Origin: Puia sp963703355
GTDB taxonomy: Bacteria > Bacteroidota > Bacteroidia > Chitinophagales > Chitinophagaceae
Length of the DNA stretch: 64,000 nt
NCBI GenBank assembly: GCA_963703355.1
Contig: OY969813.1
Location: 2,914,001-2,978,000 of the forward strand
Direction of reading: 5' to 3'
The notes under the pieces were generated by a model that worked only from the letters and a program-made list of their open reading frames with translations, was not told the DNA's origin and did no database searches. Position numbers and translations under genes: made by a program. Positions 1 to 9,537 of this stretch are shown here, piece after piece; the first letter of the stretch is position 1, and every line of letters starts with the position of its first letter.

Positions 1-3000
1 CAACCACATCAGTAACGATAACTGCTTTACCTGTTGCGACGTTCAGTTATACAGGAACACCATATTGTCAAAGTGCCGCGAACCCGAGTCCGACCTTCAG
101 CGGTGGTGGTGTTGCGGGCACGTTCTCATCAACAGCAGGACTTGTATTTGTAAGTACAACTACGGGTCAGATAAATTTATCAGCAAGTACACCCGGAACC
201 TACACGGTCACCAATACCATTGCAGCCTCAGGCGGATGTGGGGTAGTCACAGCAACAAGTTCTGTAACGATTACTGCATTACCGGTAGCAACATTTAGTT
301 ATGCCGGATCACCATATTGTAAGAATGCAGCAAATCCGAGCCCGACGTTTAGCGGTGGTGGAGTTGCGGGCACATTCTCATCAACAGCGGGACTGGTATT
401 TGTGAGTGCATCTACGGGGCAGATCAATTTAGCAGCAAGTACACCCGGCACATATACTGTTACAAACACGATAGCAGCTGCAGGTGGATGTACTGCACAG
501 ACTGCAACAAGTTCGGTTACGATTACTGCATTACCTGTTGCAACAATCAACTATGCAGGATCTCCGTATTGCGCAACAGGCACAGCAGCAGTAACACAAA
601 CTGGCATCACAGGCGGAACATATACTGCTCCCGCGGGCGTATCGATATCTTCTACAACAGGTGCAATAGATCTAGTAGCAAGCACACCGGGAACATATAC
701 AGTAACATATAGTTTTACAAGCGGTGCATGTAGCAACACAACTACCGCTTCGATTACTATTACGGCACTTCCAACTGCAACCATTGCTTACAGCGGCTCG
801 CCATATTGTGCAACAGGAACAGCAGTGCCAACACAAACAGGCACACCAGGCGGGACTTATACAGCGCCAGCCGGAGTTGTAATTAATGGATCGACTGGAG
901 CAATCAATCTTGCAACCAGTACACCGGGAACCTACACTATAACTTATAGTTTTTCAAGTGGGGCATGTAGTAACACTACAACTGCAAGTATAACAATCAC
1001 TGCACTTCCGATTGCAACTATTGCGTACGCAGGCTCACCCTATTGCGCAACAGGAACAGCAGTGCCAACACAAACAGGCACACCAGGCGGGACTTATACA
1101 GCGCCAGCCGGAGTTGTAATTAATGGATCGACTGGAGCAATCAATCTTTCAACCAGTACACCAGGAACATACACAATAACTTATAGTTTTTCAAGTGGCG
1201 CATGTAGTAACACTATAACTGCAAGTATAACAATCACTGCACTTCCAACAGCAATCATTAGTTATGCAGGAAGTCCATATTGTGCAGTGGGCACAGCGAC
1301 ACCAACCCAATCGGGAACACCTGGTGGAACATACAGTTCTACGCCCGGACTGGTAATAAATTCAGCGAACGGGAATATAGATTTGGTTGCAAGTACGGCT
1401 GGTACATACACGGTGACTTATACATTTACTGCGGGTGCATGTAGTAATACAACCACTGCAAACATTACGATCACTGCCTTACCTGCGGCTACGATTAGTT
1501 ATGGAGGAAGTCCGTTCTGTAAGACGGTGGGTGCAGCTCAGCCAGTGACGCAGACAGGGACAACAGGCGGAGTATATTCATCAACAGCGGGATTAACGAT
1601 TAATGCAGCAACAGGTGCGGTAACACCGAGCACGAGTACAGCAGGAACATATACTGTTACCTATACGATGGCAGCCACTGGTGGATGTACAGTACAAACA
1701 GCAACCACATCAGTAACGATAACTGCATTACCTGTTGCGACGTTCAGTTATACAGGAACACCATATTGTCAAAGTGCCGCGAACCCGAGTCCGACCTTCA
1801 GCGGTGGTGGTGTTGCGGGCACGTTCTCATCAACAGCAGGACTTGTATTTGTGAGTACAACTACAGGTCAGATAAATTTATCAGCAAGTACACCCGGAAC
1901 CTACACGGTCACCAATACCATTGCGGCATCAGGTGGTTGTGCAGCAGTAACTGCTACGAGCTCTGTAACGATTACTGCCTTGCCTGTTGCTACGATCAGC
2001 TATACTGGAAGCCCATTCTGTTCGTCTCTCGTTGGTTCACAGCCAGTAACTCAGACAGGAACATCTGGAGGAATATATTCATCTGCTGCAGGGTTAACAA
2101 TTGACGCTACCACCGGTGCGATAACTCCGAGTACAAGTACAGTCGGAACCTATACAGTAACTTATACGATGGCAGCAACTGGTGGATGTGCTGCACAAAC
2201 GGCAACAACTTCAGTCGCAATAACGGCTTTCCCAATTGCTACGTTCAGTTATACAGGAACACCATTTTGTCAAAGTGCCGCGAACCCAAGTCCGACCTTT
2301 GGCGGTGGTGGTGTTGCAGGCACATTCTCATCAACAGCAGGAATTGTATTTGTGAGCACAGCTACGGGTCAAATTAATCTTGCTGCAAGTACACCAGGGA
2401 CTTATACTGTTACCAATACAATTGCAGCATCCGGCAGTTGTGCCACCCAGACCGCGACTTCCTCGGTCACGATAACAGCCTTACCTGCAGCTACGATCAG
2501 CTATGCAGGAAGTCCTTTCTGTAAGTCGCTTGTTGCAGCTCAGCCGGTAAACCAGACGGGCACGACTGGTGGAATATATTCGTCTACTGCAGGATTGACT
2601 ATTGATCCTACAACAGGTGCGATCACGCCAAGCACTAGTACAGCTGGAATTTATACGGTGACTTACACTATGGCAGCCACAGGCGGATGCACTGCACAGA
2701 CTGCGACCAGTTCTGTAACTATTGCTGCACTTCCAAATGCAACGATCGCTTACAGCGGCTCACCATATTGTGCAACGGGAACTGCAACGGTAACTCAGAC
2801 TGGAACAGCAGGTGGAACATATACCGCACCCGCAGGTGTTGTAATTAACTCTTCAACCGGGGCAATCAATCTTGCAACCAGCACTCCTGGAACGTATACA
2901 ATAACATATTCATTTACAGCTGGCACTTGTAGCAACACAACCACGGCTTCGATTACTATTGTTGCACTTCCAACTGCAACTATCGCTTACAGCGGCTCAC

Positions 3001-6000
3001 CATATTGCGCAACAGGCAATGCAACGGTAACTCAGACTGGAACAGCAGGTGGAACATATACTGCACCAGCAGGTGTAGTGATCAACTCTTCAACCGGGGC
3101 AATCAATCTTGCAACCAGCACAGCTGGAACGTATACAATAACATATTCATTTACAGCTGGCACTTGTAGCAACACAACCACGGCTTCGATTACTATTGTT
3201 GCACTTCCAACTGCAACTATCGCTTACAGCGGCTCACCATATTGTGCAACGGGAACTGCAACGGTAACTCAGACTGGAACAGCAGGTGGAACATATACTG
3301 CACCAGCAGGTGTAGTGATCAACTCTTCAACCGGGGCAATCAATCTTGCAACCAGCACTCCTGGAACGTATACAATAACATATTCATTTACAGCTGGCAC
3401 TTGTAGCAACACAACCACGGCTTCGATTACTATTGTTGCACTTCCAACTGCAACTATCGCTTACAGCGGCTCACCATATTGCGCAACAGGAACTGCAACG
3501 GTAACTCAGACTGGAACAGCAGGTGGAATATATACTGCACCAGCAGGTGTAGTGATCAACTCTTCAACCGGAGCGATCAATCTTGCAACCAGCACACCTG
3601 GAACGTATACAATAACATATTCATTTACTGCGGGTGCATGTAGTAATACGACGACTGCAAACATAACTATCACTGCTTTACCAATAGCAACCATAGCTTA
3701 CGCAGGTAGTCCATATTGCGCAACCGGAACTGCAACGGTAACTCAGACTGGAACAGCAGGTGGAACATATACTGCACCTGCAGGCCTCGTAATAGATGTA
3801 ACCACCGGTGTTATAGATCTCGCTGCAAGTACTACTGGCACTTACACCGTTACTTATTCATTTACATCCGGAGCATGCAATAATTCAACAACAGCAAGTA
3901 TTACCATAGTTACTTTGCCTACTGCTACCATCGCTTACAGCGGCTCTCCATATTGTGCAACAGGAACTGCAACGGTAACTCAGACTGGTACTGCAGGTGG
4001 AACATATACTGCACCAGCAGGTGTAGTGATCAACTCTTCAACCGGAGCGATCAATCTTGCAACCAGCACACCTGGAACGTATACAATAACATATTCATTT
4101 ACTGCAGGCGCATGCAGCAATTCAACAACAACTTCCATTACAATCAACGCCTTGCCGGCGGCTACGATTTCTTATGCTGGAAGTCCGTATTGCGCAACTG
4201 GTACAGCTACTGTCACTCAATCGGGACAGGCCGGAGGAACATATAGTTCAACCGCAGGACTTGTACTTAATGCTTCAAATGGAGACATTGATTTAGTTGC
4301 GAGTACCGCAGGAACATATACCGTAACATACAGCTTTACGAATGGTACCTGCATTAATACGACAACAGCTTCTATCACCATAAATGCTTTACCGACCGCG
4401 ACCATAGCATATGCCAGTAGTCCATATTGTGCAACGGGAACTGCAACGGTAACACAAACAGGAACGACAGGAGGAACATATTCCGCTCCTGCAGCTGTTT
4501 CAATTAACCCGGCAACCGGTACAATTAATTTAGGGTCTAGCACTCCAGGTACCTATACTATTACTTACACATTTACGAATGGTATATGTAGTAATACAAC
4601 ATCGACAAGTATAACGATTAATGCGCTTCCAAGTGCAACTATAGCCTATACCGGAAGTCCTTATTGCGGAACAGGAACGGCTACTGTTACACAATCGGGA
4701 CAAGCAGGCGGAACTTACACCGCACCAGCCGGTATTAACATCAATTCTCCCACTGGAGATATCAACCTGGCCACAAGCACGCCCGGTACATATACAATTA
4801 CTTACACATTTACGAATGGTACATGTAGTAATGCTACATCGACGAGTATAACTATCAATGCACTTCCAACTGCATCGATAGCCTACACCGGAAGTCCTTA
4901 TTGCGCAACAGGTACAGCAACGCCAACACAAACTGGTACTCCAGGCGGAACCTATACTGCGCCTGCGGGTATTGTGATCAACGGAGCTACAGGCGCAATT
5001 GATCTCGGAACCAGCACACCAGGTACTTATACAATTACTTATAGTTTCATAAGTGGGGCATGCAGCAACACTACAACAACAAGCATTACAATCAGCGCGT
5101 TGCCGGTGGCAGCGATATCCTATACTGGTTCACCATATTGCGCCACTGGAACAGCAACTGTTACGCAAACCGGAATCGCAGGCGGAGTATACACTGCACC
5201 AGCAGGAATTATCATCAATCCTTCTACGGGCGATATAAATCTGGCTACCAGCACACCAGGTACTTACGTAATAAATTATGATTATAGCAACGGTACATGC
5301 AGTAATATAGTTACAACCAATATCACAATAAATGCATTGCCAACAGCAACGATAAACTATGCAGGTTCGCCATACTGTGCTACAGGAATTGCCACTGTTA
5401 CTCAAACTGGAACACCCGGAGGAACATATACTTCAACTCCCGGATTGGTGATTAATGCCGCTACAGGAGATATTGATCTCGCAGCAAGTACATCAGGAAC
5501 ATATACAGTAACCTATTTATTTAATAATGGAACATGTAGCAATACAACTACAGCCAATGTAACCATCAACACATTACCGATAGCGTCCATTGCTTATGCG
5601 GGAAGTCCTTATTGCGCAACAGCAACTGCTACAGTTACTCAATCAGGTCAGACAGGAGGTGTTTATTCCGCTCCCGCGTCTGTATCAATAAATTCAGCGA
5701 CCGGGGATATCAATCTGAGTGCAAGCACTTCCGGGACATATACAATTACTTACACGTTCAGCAATGGAACATGTAGTAATACAACAACAACCAGTGTAAC
5801 TATCAATGCGCTGCCAACAGCTACCATATCTTATGCCGGAAGTCCTTATTGTGCCACAGGAACAGCGATTGTAACGCAAAGTGGACAAACCGGCGGCACC
5901 TATACCTCAACGCCAGGTCTGGTAATAAATTCAGCTACTGGCGACATCGATCTTGTTGCGAGCACGGCAGGAACATATAGTGTTACTTATTCTTTTGGTA

Positions 6001-8453
6001 ATGGAACCTGCACCAATACTACTACTACATCTATAACAATCAACCCCCTGCCAGTAGCAACCATTTCTTATGCAGCAAGCCCTTATTGCGCAACAGGTAC
6101 AGCCACAGTTACAGAAACAGGCCAGGCCGGTGGAACATTTACTGCGCCTGCAGGAGTTGTTATTAACGGAGTTACTGGCGATGTGGATCTGGCTGCAAGT
6201 ACTGCAGGTACTTATATAATCACCTATACATTTAGTAACGGAGTATGTAGTAACTCAACAACTGCTTCCATAACCATAAATGCATTGCCAACAGCAACCA
6301 TTGCCTACACGGCAGCACCTTATTGTGTAACAGGAATTGCCAATGTTTCACTGGCAGGACAAACAGGTGGCACATTCAGTGCACCCGCTGCGGTCAATAT
6401 CAATTCAGTAACCGGAGATATCGATTTATCAACGAGTACCCCGGGAACTTATACCATCACCTATTTATTCAGCAATGGAACATGTTCCAACACTACCACG
6501 ACATCCATTACCATAAATGCATTGCCGATTGCTGCAATTTCTTACGCAGGTTCACCATACTGCGCAACGGGAGTGGCCACAGTAACACAAACCGGACAGG
6601 CCGGAGGTACTTACAGTTCTACTGCGGGTTTAAGTATTACTGCAGCAACCGGCGACATAGATCTGGCGACAACTACTCCAGGAACATATACTGTAACATA
6701 TAATTTCACAAACGGAATCTGTACCAATTCAACATCTACCAACGTTACGATCATTGCCCTTCCTGTGGCCACTATAAATTATCCGGGAAGTCCTTACTGT
6801 CTTACAGGTACGGCAACAGTTATGCAATCAGGTATCACCGGCGGCTTCTACTCCGCACCGGCAGGAGTATCTATTAATGGTGTTTCAGGAGATATAAATT
6901 TGGCAACAAGTACTCCGGGAACTTATACTGTCACATATACTTTCAGCAACGGCATATGTAGCAATACAACTACAACAAGCATCACAATAAATGCCCTTCC
7001 AACTGCTACCATAAATTATTCGGGAAGTCCATATTGTGCAATCGGTGTAGCCGCGGTAACACAGGCAGGACAGGGCGGCGGTACATACAGTTCTACTGCC
7101 GGTCTCGTAATTAATCCGTCAACAGGCGCCATAACACTTACGGCCAGTACCGCCGGAACATATACGGTAACATATACTTTCGGTAATGGTACCTGTAGTA
7201 ATACAGCCACAACAAGCGTAACCATCAATGCGCTACCTACAGCTTCAATCTCATACAATGGTTCTCCATATTGCACCAACGGGGTTGCGATAGTTAGTCT
7301 TTCTGGTGTTGGTGGAGGAACTTATGCATCGTCCGCGGGCCTTAGTTTGAATACAAACACAGGCGATATCAATCTTGCAGCAAGTACGCAGGGGACATAT
7401 ACCGTGATATATACATTCTCAAACGGTACCTGCACCAACAATACTTTTACAACTGTCGTAATTAAAAATCCTGCCTTAGTAATAAACAGTCCGGCAGGTA
7501 CCTGTTATCCGGCAACAATCGACCTGACAAATCCGGCCGTTACTTCCGGAAGTCAGGCTGGGCTTACATACAATTACTATCAGGACATTACGGGAACGAC
7601 GCCTTTGTTGAATCCTGCTGATGTGGGTACAGCCGGAACTTATTATATACAGGGAGTGGATATAAGTACGGGTTGTGCATCCAATATTCAGCCTGTGCTG
7701 GTTACAATATTCAGTAAACCAACTGTCACTGCGTCTGCATCTTCCACTGATGTATGTAAAGGAACTTCCATAACACTGACTGCAGTATCAGCGGGTAACA
7801 CAATTAACTGGCTGGGAGTAGGACCGGGAAATGTTGTTACGGTTACACCGATGGATAGTACAGTTTATATGGCTGTTGCTACCACAACGAATGGTTGTAT
7901 GGATACAGCGTCGGTCGACATTGCTGTGCAGCCGTTCATTATCACCTTAACTGCAAATCCTGATCCGGTATTAGCAGGAACCAATACCACTTTCACTACA
8001 ACTGCAAACTTCGCATATAATGTAGTTTCATGGTCGCCTGGAAATTTATTTACTGATCAGACTACCACTACGCAAAACATAGTAGTGAATGATACTACTA
8101 CATCGTTTAGTGTGATTGGGCAGTCAACCGACGGGTGTCTGGACACTGCAACGCTGAACATCGTCGTCGATGCAAATCTGAAAGATTTCTTCATACCGAA
8201 TTCCTTCTCGCCAAACAACGACGGCAACAATGATATATTCAAAGTATATGGAACTTCTGTCAAAGAGGTTACACTAAGAGTTTACAATCAGTGGGGCGAA
8301 CTGGTATTCGAATCAGAGAATGCATCGGAAGGATGGGATGGAACATGGAAAGGACGTCCGCAGGCAGTAGGTGTATATGTATATGTGGCGAAAGTAACAT
8401 TCTACAATAATGTAACAATGAAGAGAAAAGGAACCATAAACCTTATCAGATAA
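1..8453 (+). CDS. Giant repeat adhesin, T9SS type B sorting domain (5' end outside window)
   Basis: The frame is open from base 3 to the stop at 8453, so about 2,816 C-terminal residues are visible and the N-terminus lies upstream. Bases 24-7466 encode 31 complete tandem units of three types: A (79 aa), B (84 aa) and C (83 aa), in the order B-B-A4-C-B-C-B-C-A20. Units start ALPxATIxY, carry SPYC and a second Cys near GxCSN (a possible disulfide pair), and end SITI. About 240 Ig/PKD-like residues follow (7467-8186). The last 88 residues (8187-8453), with FIPNSFSPNNDGNND and VYNQWGELVFES, match the gliding-motility-associated C-terminal domain that directs type B export by T9SS. By analogy with SprB it is probably a surface adhesin or filament. 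Extreme Thr/Ser/Gly/Ala content fits an extracellular beta-sandwich array. A Met codon at 402 lies inside a unit and is not the start. Confidence 0.93.
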   Translation, partial: TTSVTITALPVATFSYTGTPYCQSAANPSPTFSGGGVAGTFSSTAGLVFVSTTTGQINLSASTPGTYTVTNTIAASGGCGVVTATSSVTITALPVATFSYAGSPYCKNAANPSPTFSGGGVAGTFSSTAGLVFVSASTGQINLAASTPGTYTVTNTIAAAGGCTAQTATSSVTITALPVATINYAGSPYCATGTAAVTQTGITGGTYTAPAGVSISSTTGAIDLVASTPGTYTVTYSFTSGACSNTTTASITITALPTATIAYSGSPYCATGTAVPTQTGTPGGTYTAPAGVVINGSTGAINLATSTPGTYTITYSFSSGACSNTTTASITITALPIATIAYAGSPYCATGTAVPTQTGTPGGTYTAPAGVVINGSTGAINLSTSTPGTYTITYSFSSGACSNTITASITITALPTAIISYAGSPYCAVGTATPTQSGTPGGTYSSTPGLVINSANGNIDLVASTAGTYTVTYTFTAGACSNTTTANITITALPAATISYGGSPFCKTVGAAQPVTQTGTTGGVYSSTAGLTINAATGAVTPSTSTAGTYTVTYTMAATGGCTVQTATTSVTITALPVATFSYTGTPYCQSAANPSPTFSGGGVAGTFSSTAGLVFVSTTTGQINLSASTPGTYTVTNTIAASGGCAAVTATSSVTITALPVATISYTGSPFCSSLVGSQPVTQTGTSGGIYSSAAGLTIDATTGAITPSTSTVGTYTVTYTMAATGGCAAQTATTSVAITAFPIATFSYTGTPFCQSAANPSPTFGGGGVAGTFSSTAGIVFVSTATGQINLAASTPGTYTVTNTIAASGSCATQTATSSVTITALPAATISYAGSPFCKSLVAAQPVNQTGTTGGIYSSTAGLTIDPTTGAITPSTSTAGIYTVTYTMAATGGCTAQTATSSVTIAALPNATIAYSGSPYCATGTATVTQTGTAGGTYTAPAGVVINSSTGAINLATSTPGTYTITYSFTAGTCSNTTTASITIVALPTATIAYSGSPYCATGNATVTQTGTAGGTYTAPAGVVINSSTGAINLATSTAGTYTITYSFTAGTCSNTTTASITIVALPTATIAYSGSPYCATGTATVTQTGTAGGTYTAPAGVVINSSTGAINLATSTPGTYTITYSFTAGTCSNTTTASITIVALPTATIAYSGSPYCATGTATVTQTGTAGGIYTAPAGVVINSSTGAINLATSTPGTYTITYSFTAGACSNTTTANITITALPIATIAYAGSPYCATGTATVTQTGTAGGTYTAPAGLVIDVTTGVIDLAASTTGTYTVTYSFTSGACNNSTTASITIVTLPTATIAYSGSPYCATGTATVTQTGTAGGTYTAPAGVVINSSTGAINLATSTPGTYTITYSFTAGACSNSTTTSITINALPAATISYAGSPYCATGTATVTQSGQAGGTYSSTAGLVLNASNGDIDLVASTAGTYTVTYSFTNGTCINTTTASITINALPTATIAYASSPYCATGTATVTQTGTTGGTYSAPAAVSINPATGTINLGSSTPGTYTITYTFTNGICSNTTSTSITINALPSATIAYTGSPYCGTGTATVTQSGQAGGTYTAPAGININSPTGDINLATSTPGTYTITYTFTNGTCSNATSTSITINALPTASIAYTGSPYCATGTATPTQTGTPGGTYTAPAGIVINGATGAIDLGTSTPGTYTITYSFISGACSNTTTTSITISALPVAAISYTGSPYCATGTATVTQTGIAGGVYTAPAGIIINPSTGDINLATSTPGTYVINYDYSNGTCSNIVTTNITINALPTATINYAGSPYCATGIATVTQTGTPGGTYTSTPGLVINAATGDIDLAASTSGTYTVTYLFNNGTCSNTTTANVTINTLPIASIAYAGSPYCATATATVTQSGQTGGVYSAPASVSINSATGDINLSASTSGTYTITYTFSNGTCSNTTTTSVTINALPTATISYAGSPYCATGTAIVTQSGQTGGTYTSTPGLVINSATGDIDLVASTAGTYSVTYSFGNGTCTNTTTTSITINPLPVATISYAASPYCATGTATVTETGQAGGTFTAPAGVVINGVTGDVDLAASTAGTYIITYTFSNGVCSNSTTASITINALPTATIAYTAAPYCVTGIANVSLAGQTGGTFSAPAAVNINSVTGDIDLSTSTPGTYTITYLFSNGTCSNTTTTSITINALPIAAISYAGSPYCATGVATVTQTGQAGGTYSSTAGLSITAATGDIDLATTTPGTYTVTYNFTNGICTNSTSTNVTIIALPVATINYPGSPYCLTGTATVMQSGITGGFYSAPAGVSINGVSGDINLATSTPGTYTVTYTFSNGICSNTTTTSITINALPTATINYSGSPYCAIGVAAVTQAGQGGGTYSSTAGLVINPSTGAITLTASTAGTYTVTYTFGNGTCSNTATTSVTINALPTASISYNGSPYCTNGVAIVSLSGVGGGTYASSAGLSLNTNTGDINLAASTQGTYTVIYTFSNGTCTNNTFTTVVIKNPALVINSPAGTCYPATIDLTNPAVTSGSQAGLTYNYYQDITGTTPLLNPADVGTAGTYYIQGVDISTGCASNIQPVLVTIFSKPTVTASASSTDVCKGTSITLTAVSAGNTINWLGVGPGNVVTVTPMDSTVYMAVATTTNGCMDTASVDIAVQPFIITLTANPDPVLAGTNTTFTTTANFAYNVVSWSPGNLFTDQTTTTQNIVVNDTTTSFSVIGQSTDGCLDTATLNIVVDANLKDFFIPNSFSPNNDGNNDIFKVYGTSVKEVTLRVYNQWGELVFESENASEGWDGTWKGRPQAVGVYVYVAKVTFYNNVTMKRKGTINLIR
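24..7466 (+). repeat. 31 in-frame tandem repeats of 237-252 bp inside the adhesin gene
   Basis: Unit boundaries by codon: B 24-275, B 276-527, A 528-1475 (four units of 237 bp), C 1476-1724 (249 bp), B 1725-1976, C 1977-2225, B 2226-2477, C 2478-2726, A 2727-7466 (twenty units of 237 bp). Copies at 2727-3674 are almost identical at the DNA level, while those after about 4100 have diverged. The copy at 24-275 is nearly identical to the one at 1725-1976, exactly 1,701 bp away. This pattern points to recent duplication or gene conversion in the left half. Confidence 0.92.
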
Positions 8454-8491
8454 AATAAATCCCGTTCAATACGGGAGAAAATGCAAATGTT

Positions 8492-9499
8492 ATGAAAAAA
8501 TATGTGTCACGGAGAATCTGCTGGATGGCCCTGCTGGTCTGTGTTGCGGGGAAATCTCTGCAGGCACAGGTGGATCCTCATTTCTCCCAATATTATATTC
8601 AGCCGATGACGATGAATCCCGCATTTACAGGAGCATTTGATGGTGACTATCGGGCTTCGGCAATCTGGAGAAGTCAGTACGGAAATACATTAACCACACG
8701 TGGGTTATCCGCAGAAAAAACAACAAATAAAAATGCAAATATTGGTTTCAACCTGGTGAATCAGGTTTCAAGCGATGGCGCCTATAGTTTTACCAATGGA
8801 TATCTGACATTCGCATATACCGGTGTCCGCTTTGGAAGAAATGCGGATCATTATCTGGTAATGGCTATGCAGGTAGGATTTATCAGTCGAAAATTCGACA
8901 TAACAAAAATGCAGTTCGGAAGCCAGTGGATATCCGGAGTTGGTTTCGATGCTTCCGCCTCTTCCAATGAAACGTTTTTAAAACCACAGGTTACTTCTTT
9001 CGATGCCGGAGCCGGCATTGCTTACTACGATGCCACCCCAAATAAAACAGCCAGTTTTTTTGGTGGCGTTTCAGCATATCACATCACGCAACCCGTGAAT
9101 CCATTTTTGTCAGATCAGACGCAGTCTAAATTGGACATCAGATATTGTGTACAGGCTGGCTTAAGAATTACCGCCTCTGACCAGTTATCGATCGTTCCCA
9201 CGGCGATTTACATGAAACAGGGCGATGCTGAAGAAAGAATGGGAGGTGTTTATCTGCAGGCATATGCAAATGAGAATACCGATGTAATGTTCGGGGCTTA
9301 TTATCGCATTGGAGATGCGTTGGTCCCCTTCGCAGGATTCTATTACAAAGGACTTACGTTCGGGTTAAGTTATGATGTAGACGCATCAACAAAAAGCGCA
9401 GCCGGAAGTAAGGGCAACAGTATGGAAGTATCAATCTCATTTGTGGGCAAAAGCAAATCAAATATCGGTGTGCCAAGATTTTGGTGCCCGAGATTTTAA
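8492..9499 (+). CDS. PorP/SprF family type IX secretion membrane protein
   Basis: 335 residues with a signal peptide ending near KSLQAQ, then the family hallmark DPHFSQYYIQPMTMNPAFTG at about residues 28-47. It then becomes a glycine- and aromatic-rich beta-barrel sequence. PorP/SprF proteins sit in the outer membrane; SprF is needed to secrete or anchor its partner adhesin SprB in Flavobacterium, and type B substrates generally require a cognate SprF-like partner. The gene starts 38 bp after the adhesin stop, on the same strand, so it is very probably the dedicated partner of that adhesin. Length is normal for the family. Confidence 0.93.
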   Translation: MKKYVSRRICWMALLVCVAGKSLQAQVDPHFSQYYIQPMTMNPAFTGAFDGDYRASAIWRSQYGNTLTTRGLSAEKTTNKNANIGFNLVNQVSSDGAYSFTNGYLTFAYTGVRFGRNADHYLVMAMQVGFISRKFDITKMQFGSQWISGVGFDASASSNETFLKPQVTSFDAGAGIAYYDATPNKTASFFGGVSAYHITQPVNPFLSDQTQSKLDIRYCVQAGLRITASDQLSIVPTAIYMKQGDAEERMGGVYLQAYANENTDVMFGAYYRIGDALVPFAGFYYKGLTFGLSYDVDASTKSAAGSKGNSMEVSISFVGKSKSNIGVPRFWCPRF

Positions 9500-9537
9500 A
9501 TTATAACCCAAATCGATCCTATATAAAACCTTTAACA

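Noticed and set aside
402..404. ATG or GTG codon at 402 as start of the adhesin gene
   Set aside because: The same frame is open to the left edge and bases 3-401 encode two further repeat units, so the codon is internal.
1685..2104. Second plus-strand frame of 139 codons within the adhesin repeats
   Set aside because: Out-of-frame shadow of the repetitive gene with Cys/Asn/Arg-rich nonsense composition; similar shadows occur at 3953-4246, 4530-4931 and 6323-6703.
24..7466. CRISPR-like direct repeats
   Set aside because: Repeats are 237-252 bp, in frame, contiguous and without unique spacers; the 7-bp arrays likewise have no spacers.
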